Below the pieces are notes generated by a model. That model saw only the letters and a list, made by a program, of their open reading frames with translations, was not told where the DNA came from and did no database searches. Below are positions 10,980-20,031 of a DNA stretch of 64,000 bases, in pieces. Each line of letters starts with the position of its first letter. Position 1 is the first letter of the stretch. The stretch comes from Aliivibrio sp. S3MY1 (GTDB lineage Bacteria; Pseudomonadota; Gammaproteobacteria; Enterobacterales; Vibrionaceae): positions 1-64,000 of the forward strand of contig NZ_JARACO010000016.1 of the NCBI RefSeq assembly GCF_028765575.1. The letters are read 5' to 3'. A program made the translations under genes and the position numbers.

Positions 10980-12836
10980 ATGAAAGGGTTATTCCACTTC
11001 ATAGGAAAATGTTTTAAAGCCATATGGAAGTTACTTTCCTTTACCCGTCAACTGATATTAAACCTATTTTTTCTGGTTTTTGTGGGAGTGATTGCCTTCA
11101 CTTTCCTATCCAGTGATGAGTCTAACGTTGAAAATCAACAAGTTGAGAAGAAAGCGTTAATCCTTGATTTATCTGGTCCCATTGTTGAAGAGAGTAAATT
11201 TCGCGAGCCGTTAGAGCGTGTTACTTCTGATTTATTAGGCAGTCAAAAATCACAAGAAAATGTCTTATTTGATATTGTCGATACGATTCGTTTTGCGGCT
11301 CATGACGACAATGTTTCTGGCTTAGTGCTTCATTTAAAAGAGATGAATGAAACCAGCTTAACCAAACTTCGCTATATAGCAAAAGCCATCAATACCTTCA
11401 AAGCAGCAGGAAAACCGGTTTACGCTATTGGTGATTACTACAATCAAAGCCAATATTATTTAGCAAGTTACGCTGATAAAGTCTTCATGTCGCCTGATGG
11501 TACGGTTCTATTACGTGGTTACGGCGCTTATACGCTGTACTACAAAGACCTACTTGAAAAGCTGAATGTATCAACCCATGTTTTCCGTGTAGGAACATAC
11601 AAATCAGCGGTAGAACCATATCTTAGAAATGACATGTCTGATGCTGCAAAAGAATCAACGTCAGTATGGTTAACTCAATTATGGGATGCCTATTTAGATG
11701 ATGTTGCGACTAACCGTCAAATTGATGCAAAAACATTAACCATGCCAATGGATCAATTCATTGCAAAATTGAAGACGGTTAATGGTGATTTATCACAAAT
11801 GACAGTAGAGCTCGGTTTGGTAGATAAACTGGCTACACGACAGGAAGTTCGTAAAGATCTCATTGAGCAATTTGGTTCAAATGGCTACGACAGCTTTAAA
11901 CAGATCAGCTATTACGATTATCGCCCACAAGTTCGCCCTACGATCATTCCTAGTGCTCAAGATATTGCGGTTGTTGTCGCAAGTGGAGCTATCATGGACG
12001 GCACTCAACGCCAAGGTACTGTTGGTGGAGACTCTACAGCAGCGCTACTTCGTCAAGCTCGTGGTGATGACAACGTAAAAGCCGTTGTTCTACGAGTGGA
12101 TAGTCCGGGTGGTAGTGCTTTTGCTTCTGAAGTGATCCGCAATGAAGTAGATGCCCTTAAAGAAGCAGGCAAACCTGTGGTTATTTCAATGTCGAGTGTC
12201 GCTGCCTCTGGTGGGTATTGGATCTCTGCAAGTGCTGATAAAATCATTGCTCAACCAACCACTATTACGGGTTCAATTGGTATCTTTGGTATTTTAACCA
12301 CCTTTGAAAAAGGCTTAAATAAGATGGGGATCCACAGTGATGGGATCTCAACCTCTCCATTTAATGGCGTTGGCTTAACTCGCCCGTTAAATGATGATGT
12401 AGCTCAAGTGATGCAGTTGGGTATCGAACATGGCTATCACCGCTTTATTAAACTAGTGAGTGATCATCGTGATCTATCCTTAGAAGCGGTTGATAACGTC
12501 GCACAAGGTCGTGTTTGGACAGGTAAAGATGCGCTAAAACATGGTTTAGTTGACCAATTAGGTGATTTTGATGATGCCGTGCATGCAGCAGCTCAATTAG
12601 CCAATATGGATTCCTACAACTTGTACTGGGTTAAAGAGCCATTATCTCCAATGGAGCAATTCCTTGAAGAGTTAAGTATGAGCTTTAACGCTAATATCAA
12701 GACTGAATTATTTTCACTTGCTCCCGAAGCATTGCAACCGACCATCAGCAAAGTTGCAACAGACATTAACATGTTGAATAACTTTAATGATCCAAAAGGG
12801 CAATATCTCTTCTGTTTGAACTGTAGCAATCTTTAA
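10980..12836 (+). CDS. sppA: Signal peptide peptidase SppA (protease IV, 67K type)
   Basis: SppA is an inner-membrane serine protease that degrades cleaved signal peptides. One N-terminal membrane helix (about residues 18-40) precedes two tandem S49 domains. The dyad is visible as the general-base lysine in FRVGTYKSAVEPYL and the nucleophile serine in SVAASGGYWISASADK. I chose the ATG at 10980 (MKGLFHFIGKCFKAIW) because AATAAGGA lies at the right distance upstream and the product matches the family. A longer GTG start at 10947 is open but adds an unlikely extension. sppA is followed by ansA in the same direction, as in E. coli. Confidence 0.96.
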   Translation: MKGLFHFIGKCFKAIWKLLSFTRQLILNLFFLVFVGVIAFTFLSSDESNVENQQVEKKALILDLSGPIVEESKFREPLERVTSDLLGSQKSQENVLFDIVDTIRFAAHDDNVSGLVLHLKEMNETSLTKLRYIAKAINTFKAAGKPVYAIGDYYNQSQYYLASYADKVFMSPDGTVLLRGYGAYTLYYKDLLEKLNVSTHVFRVGTYKSAVEPYLRNDMSDAAKESTSVWLTQLWDAYLDDVATNRQIDAKTLTMPMDQFIAKLKTVNGDLSQMTVELGLVDKLATRQEVRKDLIEQFGSNGYDSFKQISYYDYRPQVRPTIIPSAQDIAVVVASGAIMDGTQRQGTVGGDSTAALLRQARGDDNVKAVVLRVDSPGGSAFASEVIRNEVDALKEAGKPVVISMSSVAASGGYWISASADKIIAQPTTITGSIGIFGILTTFEKGLNKMGIHSDGISTSPFNGVGLTRPLNDDVAQVMQLGIEHGYHRFIKLVSDHRDLSLEAVDNVAQGRVWTGKDALKHGLVDQLGDFDDAVHAAAQLANMDSYNLYWVKEPLSPMEQFLEELSMSFNANIKTELFSLAPEALQPTISKVATDINMLNNFNDPKGQYLFCLNCSNL

Positions 12837-12844
12837 AAGCATGA

Positions 12845-12872
12845 CGAGCCCGACACATGTCGGGCTTTCTTT
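12845..12872 (+). terminator. Terminator after sppA
   Basis: The perfect palindrome AGCCCGACA / TGTCGGGCT is followed by TTCTTT. It separates sppA from ansA, 92 bp downstream. Confidence 0.82.
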
Positions 12873-12928
12873 ATGCCCAATGCACAGTATAATCGCACTA
12901 CCTCCCATAACTCTGTACCGTTGTTATT

Positions 12929-13942
12929 ATGGAAAGAAAACACATTTATATCGCCTATACAGGCGGCACAATCGGCATGTTGAAATCTGATGATCATGGT
13001 TATGTTCCTGCATCAGGCTTTATGCAACATCAACTAAAACAAATGCCTGAATTTCACCGTGCAGAAATGCCAATTTTCACCATTCACGAATATGAACCAT
13101 TAATTGATTCATCTGATATGACGCCAGAAGATTGGCAACGTATTGCAGATGATATTCGTGCTAACTACGATAAATACGACGGATTTGTGATTCTTCATGG
13201 TACGGATACCATGGCCTACACTGCATCAGCACTTTCATTTATGCTTGAGAACCTTGGTAAACCAGTGATCGTTACTGGCTCTCAAATTCCTCTTGCTGAG
13301 CTACGCTCTGATGGTCAAAGCAACTTATTAAATGCCTTACACATTGCAGCTAATTACCCAATTAACGAAGTCACTTTATTCTTCAACAATAAGTTAATTC
13401 GTGGTAACCGTAGTACAAAATCACACGCTGACGGTTTTGATGCTTTCTCTTCTCCAAACCTGTCACCATTACTTGAAGCGGGTATTAATATCCAAATCAA
13501 CGGTGCAGAAATCAATAAGCAACCAGAAGGTGAATTCACGGTTAATAATATTACGCCACAACCAATAGGCGTAGTAACCATGTACCCAGGCATCTCAGCA
13601 GAAGTGATTAAAAACACATTACGCCAACCTGTAAATGCCATGATATTACTCACTTTTGGTGTCGGTAATGCTCCACAAAACCCAGAGCTTTTAGCACAAT
13701 TGAAAGAAGCTTCTGAGCGTGGTGTTGTTGTTGTAAACTTAACTCAATGTTTATCAGGAAAGGTAAATATGGGCGGTTATGCTACAGGTTGTGCACTTGC
13801 TGAGGCTGGTGTGATCAGTGGTTATGATATGACCCCAGAAGCAGCACTTGCTAAACTGCATTACCTATTAAGTAAAGATCTGCCTTATGAAACTATGCGT
13901 ACCATGATGCAGCAAAGTTTACGTGGCGAGTTAACTCACTAA
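12929..13942 (+). CDS. ansA: Cytoplasmic L-asparaginase I
   Basis: AnsA hydrolyses L-asparagine to aspartate and ammonia in the cytoplasm. The 337 residues lack a signal peptide, which separates it from periplasmic AnsB. The first catalytic threonine lies in AYTGGTIGM and the second in the HGTDTMAYTASAL motif. The later KSHADGFDAF stretch and the C-terminal LRGELTH also match E. coli AnsA closely along the whole length. It lies downstream of sppA beyond a terminator and ends at a bidirectional hairpin shared with the convergent asd gene. Confidence 0.96.
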   Translation: MERKHIYIAYTGGTIGMLKSDDHGYVPASGFMQHQLKQMPEFHRAEMPIFTIHEYEPLIDSSDMTPEDWQRIADDIRANYDKYDGFVILHGTDTMAYTASALSFMLENLGKPVIVTGSQIPLAELRSDGQSNLLNALHIAANYPINEVTLFFNNKLIRGNRSTKSHADGFDAFSSPNLSPLLEAGINIQINGAEINKQPEGEFTVNNITPQPIGVVTMYPGISAEVIKNTLRQPVNAMILLTFGVGNAPQNPELLAQLKEASERGVVVVNLTQCLSGKVNMGGYATGCALAEAGVISGYDMTPEAALAKLHYLLSKDLPYETMRTMMQQSLRGELTH

Positions 13943-13972
13943 CATCTAGTAGCAAGGGTATCTTGTTATAAT

Positions 13973-14013
13973 AAAAAGGCTTCCCCGATATTCTCATGGG
14001 AAGCCTTTTTTTG
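13973..14013. terminator. Bidirectional terminator ansA / asd
   Basis: The hairpin AAAAAGGCTTCCC / GGGAAGCCTTTTTTT is flanked by A- and T-runs and sits between the convergent ansA and asd genes. Confidence 0.88.
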
Positions 14014-14048
14014 TTCTATCAACTAATGCAATTAACTCTATTTAGAGA

Positions 14049-15164
14049 TTATTTCTTTTCGCTAAGAATTATACGCAATGTACGACGAAGTGGCTCTGCA
14101 GCACCCCATAGTAATTGGTCACCGACAGTAAAGGCATTCAAGAAATCATTACCCATCGACATTTTACGTAAACGACCAACAGGAACAGATAGCGTACCGG
14201 TCACTTTTGCAGGAGTTAGCTCTTGTGCCGTAATATAACGCTCATTTGGGATAACTTTAACCCAATCATTATGCGTTGCGATGATCTCTTCAATCTCATC
14301 CATTGGCACATCTTGTTTCAACTTAATCGTTAATGCTTGTGAATGACAACGCATTGCACCGATACGTACACAAGTACCATCAATCGCAATAGGTGAATCT
14401 TGAAGACCAAGGATCTTATTGGTTTCAACCGTTGCTTTCCACTCTTCTTTGCTTTGACCATTTTCACGCTTAACGTCAATCCAAGGGATCAATGAACCTG
14501 CCAATGGAGATCCAAACTCTGATGTTGGGAAAGAATCTGAACGAATGGTCTCTGCTACTTTTCTATCAATGTCTAAAATAGAGCTTGAAGGATTTGCTAG
14601 TTCAGATGTCACGCAATCATTCACTACGCCCATTTGAGAAATTAGCTCACGCATGTTTTTCGCACCAGCACCAGACGCGGCTTGATACGTCATTGCACTA
14701 ACCCACTCAACTAAACCTGCTTTATATAAGCCTCCAAGACCCATTAACATCAAACTAACCGTACAGTTACCACCAACATAAGTGTTAGTACCTGAGTGAA
14801 TACCTTGCTGAATTTGATCAAAGTTCACTGGATCAAGCGTAATAATCGCATCCTCTTTCATACGTAATGTAGATGCAGCATCAATCCAATAGCCTTTCCA
14901 ACCTGCTTGACGAAGTGCTGGGTATACTTTTTCAGTATAGCTACCACCTTGACAGGTAATAATGGCATCTAATTTTAGTAAAGATTGAATATCAAATGCA
15001 TCTTGCAGTAAACCGGCATCCTTTCCAAGGTTTGGTGCTGGGATCCCGACTTGTGATGTAGTGTAAAATACCGGTTCAATATGGTCAAAATCACGCTCTT
15101 CAACCATACGCTGCATTAATACAGAACCCACCATTCCACGCCAGCCGACTAAACCTACTCTCAT
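14049..15164 (-). CDS. asd: Aspartate-semialdehyde dehydrogenase
   Basis: Asd converts beta-aspartyl phosphate to aspartate semialdehyde with NADPH, the branch point to lysine, diaminopimelate, threonine and methionine. The 371-residue protein starts [20 protein letters not shown] with an NADP-binding Rossmann motif. The active-site cysteine lies in [18 protein letters not shown] chose the ATG at 15164 because GGGAGAG precedes it; an upstream TTG-initiated extension to 15236 runs through a leader hairpin and is not coding. This is the Vibrio/enterobacterial-type enzyme. It is single-gene and convergent with ansA. The leader at 15183-15241 may regulate it. Confidence 0.96.
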   Translation of the reverse strand: MRVGLVGWRGMVGSVLMQRMVEERDFDHIEPVFYTTSQVGIPAPNLGKDAGLLQDAFDIQSLLKLDAIITCQGGSYTEKVYPALRQAGWKGYWIDAASTLRMKEDAIITLDPVNFDQIQQGIHSGTNTYVGGNCTVSLMLMGLGGLYKAGLVEWVSAMTYQAASGAGAKNMRELISQMGVVNDCVTSELANPSSSILDIDRKVAETIRSDSFPTSEFGSPLAGSLIPWIDVKRENGQSKEEWKATVETNKILGLQDSPIAIDGTCVRIGAMRCHSQALTIKLKQDVPMDEIEEIIATHNDWVKVIPNERYITAQELTPAKVTGTLSVPVGRLRKMSMGNDFLNAFTVGDQLLWGAAEPLRRTLRIILSEKK

Positions 15165-15182
15165 TATACTCTCCCTGTAATT

Positions 15183-15241
15183 CAAAAAATAAAAAGTGCT
15201 TACTCCATCTATATGATGAACAGAAAGAAATCTCAAGCACT
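15183..15241 (-). promoter_or_regulatory. Hairpin plus U-run in the asd leader (possible attenuator)
   Basis: On the minus strand AGTGCTT pairs with AAGCACT about 33 nt later, and a T-rich run (TTTTTATTTTTT) follows, about 20 nt before the asd start codon. The loop holds a smaller CATC/GATG helix. This terminator-like structure inside the 5' leader suggests transcription attenuation, or it may be an upstream terminator. I did not recognise a lysine riboswitch core. Confidence 0.45.
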
Positions 15242-15786
15242 ATTTGCTTCTTTAATTCACTTTTTATGCATAATATTTTTATTTATTTACGTTTCTAACT
15301 TCAAAAAAATGGATAAAAAAACGACACTATTTTAGTTAAGTTGACAATAATCGCATTTTTATATCAACAAAAAACTATTTTTTAACAACTAACACGAAAA
15401 ATAACCACAAACAGCTTAAAAAGTAATATTTTACGATTATTACACCTAGTTACACTTCATGATATTTTACTCAATAATGAATTAGCAAACGATTACACTA
15501 AAAAATAGTTAATTACTGATACTTAAAAACAAAATAAAGCATTAAAGTTGATACAAAATAAAAAAAACAACCAAGTATTAAAACCAATCAAACCAAAAAT
15601 AAATACCAATATTTAACCAAAAATTAACTTATAAACAGTATTTTAACAGGGCTATAGATAGAAATCACAAATCAACTATAGTTAATCGATCTATTGTTGA
15701 TCATAAGGTAAAGTGCATCTCGTTTAGAAAATACAATCCCTTATCGTATGAATTTTATTCATGCATACAAAAAAGAGGCTTTATAC
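15242..15786. other. Very AT-rich divergent intergenic region asd / nhaC-like
   Basis: About 545 bp separate the asd leader from the antiporter start. I see no gene here. It is extremely AT-rich with many A- and T-tracts. It contains an exact palindrome AACTATAGTT at 15674-15683 and a 12-bp inverted pair (AACTATTTTTTA) around 15372 and 15500. It probably carries both divergent promoters and could be a target of an AT-binding protein such as H-NS, which is inference. Confidence 0.5.
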
Positions 15787-17223
15787 ATGAAGCAAGCAAC
15801 GACAAAGTTACCTTCGCTAACGCAGGTAATTATATCTTTAGGGCTATTTCTGCTACTTGCCTTTTCTTTCACGGCACAACTTGATCTACCAATCCAATTA
15901 GCACTTTATATTGGTTGGTTCATTATTATTACCTTAGGTATTAAGTTAGGCCATGATTACAAATCTTTAGAAAAAGCAGCCCTAAACGGCATCTCCAATG
16001 GACTAGGAGCGGTATTAATTCTCTTGGCTGTAGGTGCTTTAGTAGGTACTTGGATTTCTGGCGGTATTGTTCCAACCATTATTTACTATGGTTTAAAAGC
16101 AATTCATCCATCAATCTTCCTTCTTGCAACAATGATCATCTGTTCATTAACCGCTCTTGCTACAGGTACCTCTTGGGGTGCTGCAGGTACTGCTGGTATT
16201 GCAATGATGGGGATTGGCCAAGGTCTTGGGGTTCCTGCACCAATTACTGCTGGTGCGGTTCTGTCTGGTTGTTACTTCGGTGATAAAATGTCACCGCTTT
16301 CAGATTCGGTAATCCTTGCATCTTCAATGTCTAACGTTGAAGTTATGGAGCACATTAAAGGCATGCTGCCTGTTGCGCTTATCAGCTACATCATCACTGG
16401 TATTATGTTTACCGCTTTTGGTTTCCACTTTGCTGGTAACGTGGACATGAGCCAAGTTGACTCTGTTATCTTAGCAATGGAAGAGCAATTTGTTATCTCT
16501 CCATTCTCATTTGTTCCTGTGGTTATTGTTCTTGGCCTACTGGCAATGCGTATGCCTTCTTTCCCGGTGATCAGCTTTGGTTCACTACTAGGTATTATCT
16601 GGGCGGTAATGGTTCAAGATATTGATTTCTTGACCGCATTCAATACAGCATGGGCTCCGTACTCAATTTCATCAGGTGTCGATTTTATTGATGCGATTCT
16701 AAATCGTGGCGGTATGTCTTCAATGCTTGGGTCAGTGGCTGTTATCGTATTTGGTTTAGGCTTTGGTGGTTTACTGGATAAAGTTGGCGTATTAGAAACA
16801 GTGGCTAAACTATTCGAAAAACGCGTTCAAGGTCCTGGTTCTCTAGCAACAAGTACTATCGCTACCGCTTTCTTTGGTAACGTCTTTGGCTCTGCGATGT
16901 ATGTATCACTTATTCTTACTCCAAAGATTTGTGCGAAAAACTACGACCGTTTAGGCTATAAGCGTAAGAACCTTTCTCGTAATGCAGAATTTGGCGGAAC
17001 GCTAACATCAGGTATGGTTCCATGGAGTGATAATGGTATCTACATGGCGAGTATCCTTGGGGTTGCTACACTGTCTTACGCACCATTTATGTGGTTAAGC
17101 TTTGTATGTATTATTGTAACAATCGTAACCTCTTACATGGGCTGGTTTGTTGATAAATGTGAACCGACCATCACAGCTGAAGACACTGATGAAGCTATTG
17201 CAGTAGAAACAAAAACAGCGTAA
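15787..17223 (+). CDS. NhaC-family Na+/H+ antiporter
   Basis: This 478-residue inner-membrane carrier of the NhaC/ion-transporter superfamily is predicted to exchange Na+ for H+, possibly together with an organic acid. About twelve hydrophobic helices are present. The conserved region TGTSWGAAGTAGIAMMGIG and the loop CYFGDKMSPLSDSVILASS are typical of NhaC proteins. I chose the ATG at 15787 because GAGG lies 8 nt upstream; an ATG at 15748 without a good ribosome-binding site would add 13 residues. It is monocistronic, with a perfect terminator behind it. The exact substrate cannot be decided from sequence, as related proteins exchange malate/lactate or arginine/lysine-type substrates. Confidence 0.88.
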   Translation: MKQATTKLPSLTQVIISLGLFLLLAFSFTAQLDLPIQLALYIGWFIIITLGIKLGHDYKSLEKAALNGISNGLGAVLILLAVGALVGTWISGGIVPTIIYYGLKAIHPSIFLLATMIICSLTALATGTSWGAAGTAGIAMMGIGQGLGVPAPITAGAVLSGCYFGDKMSPLSDSVILASSMSNVEVMEHIKGMLPVALISYIITGIMFTAFGFHFAGNVDMSQVDSVILAMEEQFVISPFSFVPVVIVLGLLAMRMPSFPVISFGSLLGIIWAVMVQDIDFLTAFNTAWAPYSISSGVDFIDAILNRGGMSSMLGSVAVIVFGLGFGGLLDKVGVLETVAKLFEKRVQGPGSLATSTIATAFFGNVFGSAMYVSLILTPKICAKNYDRLGYKRKNLSRNAEFGGTLTSGMVPWSDNGIYMASILGVATLSYAPFMWLSFVCIIVTIVTSYMGWFVDKCEPTITAEDTDEAIAVETKTA

Positions 17224-17261
17224 TTCATACTGTTCTATTTCAAATAGCGTCATTTAAATAG

Positions 17262-17299
17262 AAAAATGCCAGTGGTTGAGTCAACCACTGGCATTTTTT
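17262..17299. terminator. Terminator after the NhaC-like gene
   Basis: The perfect palindrome AAAAATGCCAGTGGTTGA / TCAACCACTGGCATTTTT is flanked by A- and T-runs. It probably also serves the convergent lipoprotein gene. Confidence 0.9.
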
Positions 17300-17335
17300 A
17301 TGTCTGCTTCTTAACGATTTAATACGCTACGATAT

Positions 17336-18541
17336 CTATACTACCGTTTTCTTGATTGCTGCTCGTTTACCTAAAAAGTAACCAAGGCCTAAAGGCGCAA
17401 AGAAAATAGTTAAGATAAACAAGATGAAGTAAATAATGGTACTCTTAATCAAATCAATGATTTTATCTACTGCTAGCGTCAGCACATCTTGTGATACTTT
17501 ATCTAAGTCTTGAGTAAACTTCTCACGTTCTTGAGAAACAATAATAGCAATCGCATTACGCTCTCTCTCAATCATATTCACTAACTCTTGTCGTTCACGA
17601 GCAACCATCGCCTCTAGAGCAATACGCTCTGCACTGAGTTGATTTAGCTTGTCATCTGTCTTTAGATCCAAATCATCAAGTAATGGCTGCAACTGCAAAC
17701 TCATTTGCTCTGCTAGATTTTGCATATATTCAGGATTATTTTTCACAAAGTCTTGGAATGACTCAGAGGTATGACGCACACTCTCCAGCATTTTATTTAT
17801 ATCATTCGCATTCACGTTGCTATTCATGGCGATTAATTGCGCTTTCCATGTCATTATCTTTGGTGTTTGCTCAGAAACTAAACCTAAACGATCAGAGACA
17901 TCACCTAACGCCTCTGGCATTGTCCCTAACGTTGCTACCGCTTCTGTTTCATCGATATTTTGATGTGCTAACCACGCTTTTAAAGCAGGTGTTCTTCGCA
18001 TCATTAAATTATCAAATGGGTGATCTGCAACAAACCCTACAATAAAATCTTGACCAGCACTAAACTCTGAACTCGACAATAGCTTTTCTGCTATATTTTT
18101 AATGTCCTCATTCAGAACTTGGCTGGTTTTAAAAGCTATATCGCCATCAAATAATTCAGAACCTTTTCCTTCTGGCGAGAAAAATTGCTCCATTTGTGCA
18201 GCAAATACCCATGAATCAATTAGGGCTACTTTTGGGGACACTTGATACGCCGCACGCTGTAACCCTTCTTCTGCATGAATTTTCCATAACAAAACATAAG
18301 ATTGATGTAAGGTATCGTCTTTCGGGTAAGTGGCTGCTATTTCATCCGCAGCTGATTCGACTTCACTAAAAAAAAGTTTGCTGTATTCACGGGTTAAAAT
18401 GCGAGTATTTAATTCTACCGTCGTTAATGGTACTGCTTGAGACTCTATCTTTAACTCAAGCAAAGAACAGCCATTGAGCAGGGAAAGGGATAACGCGATA
18501 GAAAAGATCTTAGAAGCAAAAAGTTTAGAGGTGTATTTCAT
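17336..18541 (-). CDS. Predicted lipoprotein with coiled coil and C-terminal membrane helix
   Basis: I do not recognise a characterised family. The 401 residues start with a lipoprotein signal peptide ending in the lipobox LLNGC (Cys25). A helical periplasmic region follows. Residues about 285-350 form a heptad-rich coiled coil (many RERNAIAIIVSQEREKF-like repeats). A strong hydrophobic helix near the C-terminus (YFILFILTIFFAPLGLGYFL) precedes a basic tail. Having both a lipid anchor and a C-terminal membrane helix is unusual and suggests a protein tethered at both ends. Similar Vibrio proteins are sometimes labelled chemotaxis proteins because of the coiled coil; I see no methyl-accepting domain. 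Confidence 0.75.
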   Translation of the reverse strand: MKYTSKLFASKIFSIALSLSLLNGCSLLELKIESQAVPLTTVELNTRILTREYSKLFFSEVESAADEIAATYPKDDTLHQSYVLLWKIHAEEGLQRAAYQVSPKVALIDSWVFAAQMEQFFSPEGKGSELFDGDIAFKTSQVLNEDIKNIAEKLLSSSEFSAGQDFIVGFVADHPFDNLMMRRTPALKAWLAHQNIDETEAVATLGTMPEALGDVSDRLGLVSEQTPKIMTWKAQLIAMNSNVNANDINKMLESVRHTSESFQDFVKNNPEYMQNLAEQMSLQLQPLLDDLDLKTDDKLNQLSAERIALEAMVARERQELVNMIERERNAIAIIVSQEREKFTQDLDKVSQDVLTLAVDKIIDLIKSTIIYFILFILTIFFAPLGLGYFLGKRAAIKKTVV

Positions 18542-18688
18542 GAATAACCCTACCTAACCAGAATTTTATAATTAAAGGATAGATAGGGTATCATTTTGCA
18601 AAAATTAAGTTAGCAAATATTTGAGAACAAACTATCAAATATGCATAAATCAACCGTTTTACTTTTGCAATATAAGCACGAATTAGAA

Positions 18689-19705
18689 TTATGATTCAGA
18701 AGAACCTAGACGTCGTGTCAATTGATCTTTTAAGTTTGGTGGTGTCCCTTTAATTGTTAGAGTATCTGTTTCTGGATCATAGAAAACACGCTCACCCAAT
18801 AACATCGCATCAAAATTCAAAGATAAACCACCGCCAGCACCCACAAACTTAGTAAGCTTGCGCATAGCCGTGCGATCAACAGGGAAAGATTCTTCTAATT
18901 CATAACCTTGCTCTTCAGCAAACTGGTAAAAATTAGAACCTGATCCAGATACTGGCAATTCACCAGATAACTCTTTGATGGTTAACTCTTCACCCGCTTG
19001 AAGTTGACCATTACAATAATCATATACACTTTTACGATATTGCTGTTTTTCTTCTTTTTCTAAACGTTCGTCAGTACAGAAATCTTCAACCGCTTGCATT
19101 AATACTTGGTTTTGAACCTTAGTATCCATACCTACATCAGCTTGTAAAAAATCTAGGAAGAAATCAGAAACTTTACGCCCAACACGTCCTTTAATGAACG
19201 TCAAATAACGATTAGAATCCGCATTAGTTTCCCACGTTGATAAATCAATACGCGCTGCAATATCCATTTTCGCGATATCAAGGTGATCCGTAGAACTAAT
19301 GTCTAGTTGTTCCGTGACCTTCATACTCTCGTTTGATGGTAAGACAGCGACAAACAAATATTCTGTTGCTAGTGAACGATATTCAGCGATAACTAAAATA
19401 CCTTCTTCAGCAAATGGGTATTTAATCAGCTCTGATTTTAATTTCTCTGCCGATTTATTACTGAACTCTAAAAATGGCATTTCATTCTTACGAACGGTAC
19501 CTAACCAATGCCCGAACTCACTTTCAGTCTTAAATACACCAAAGCCTTTGCCTGCTTTAGAGTTAAAGACACGATGTAGCTCAGAAACTAGAGCTTCAGT
19601 GAACTCTTCGTTCTCAAGAGTTTGATTTCGTAGACAAACTTCGAGTTCATCTTGCTCATTTTTTACTAATTTATGTAAAATTACGTTTGAAAGGGTTAAA
19701 CTCAT
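18689..19705 (-). CDS. yejK: Nucleoid-associated protein YejK (NdpA)
   Basis: YejK is a nucleoid-associated protein reported to interact with topoisomerases in E. coli. The 338-residue product aligns along its full length, with the conserved segments YLTFIKGRVGRKVSDFFLDF, YCNGQLQAGEELTI and the C-terminal LTIKGTPPNLKDQL. I chose the ATG at 19705 (MSLTLSNVILHKLVKNEQ), which matches the E. coli start; an in-frame start at 19747 would add 14 residues that do not fit the family. It is divergent from yejL-yejM across 76 bp, the E. coli arrangement. Confidence 0.95.
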   Translation of the reverse strand: MSLTLSNVILHKLVKNEQDELEVCLRNQTLENEEFTEALVSELHRVFNSKAGKGFGVFKTESEFGHWLGTVRKNEMPFLEFSNKSAEKLKSELIKYPFAEEGILVIAEYRSLATEYLFVAVLPSNESMKVTEQLDISSTDHLDIAKMDIAARIDLSTWETNADSNRYLTFIKGRVGRKVSDFFLDFLQADVGMDTKVQNQVLMQAVEDFCTDERLEKEEKQQYRKSVYDYCNGQLQAGEELTIKELSGELPVSGSGSNFYQFAEEQGYELEESFPVDRTAMRKLTKFVGAGGGLSLNFDAMLLGERVFYDPETDTLTIKGTPPNLKDQLTRRLGSSES

Positions 19706-19781
19706 AATAGAAAAGGTTTTTAGTTGACGTGCATAGTAGGTTATCATAAGCCGCTTTCACTATCATTAACTGAAAAGACTT

Positions 19782-20012
19782 ATGGCTATTACTACTTCGA
19801 AATACAGCAACAAACAAATTGAACAAATGTTAACAGAAATGGTCGATGTACTAGATAAACATCGTGCACCTGCTGATCTATCTCTAATGTTGGTTGGTAA
19901 CATTGCTACTAATGTACTAAACCAAGAAGTGCCAGCAGAGCAGCGTAAAATTATTGCTGAGAAATTTGCTCAAGCACTATTTAGCTCATTAGATACACCA
20001 AAAACTCACTAA
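19782..20012 (+). CDS. yejL: UPF0352 protein YejL
   Basis: This small 76-residue soluble protein of the UPF0352 family begins [20 protein letters not shown]. The length and the segment [19 protein letters not shown] match YejL of E. coli, whose function is not known. It lies 19 bp upstream of yejM and is probably co-transcribed with it. Confidence 0.93.
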   Translation: MAITTSKYSNKQIEQMLTEMVDVLDKHRAPADLSLMLVGNIATNVLNQEVPAEQRKIIAEKFAQALFSSLDTPKTH

Positions 20013-20031
20013 GAGCGAGAATTCAATTACC

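Noticed and set aside
15598-15618. Possible second copy of the ATACCAATC repeat end
   Set aside because: Only ATACCAAT is shared; there is no matching inverted end and the region is AT-rich, so chance is likely.
15242-15786. Lysine riboswitch upstream of asd or the NhaC-type gene
   Set aside because: I searched for the conserved core and saw only AT-rich sequence and small palindromes.
17683-18045. 120-residue plus-strand open frame
   Set aside because: It lies wholly antisense to the lipoprotein gene. It has no ribosome-binding site and no recognisable domain, so it reads as a chance frame.
19299-19625. 108-residue plus-strand open frame
   Set aside because: It is antisense to yejK with no ribosome-binding site or domain.
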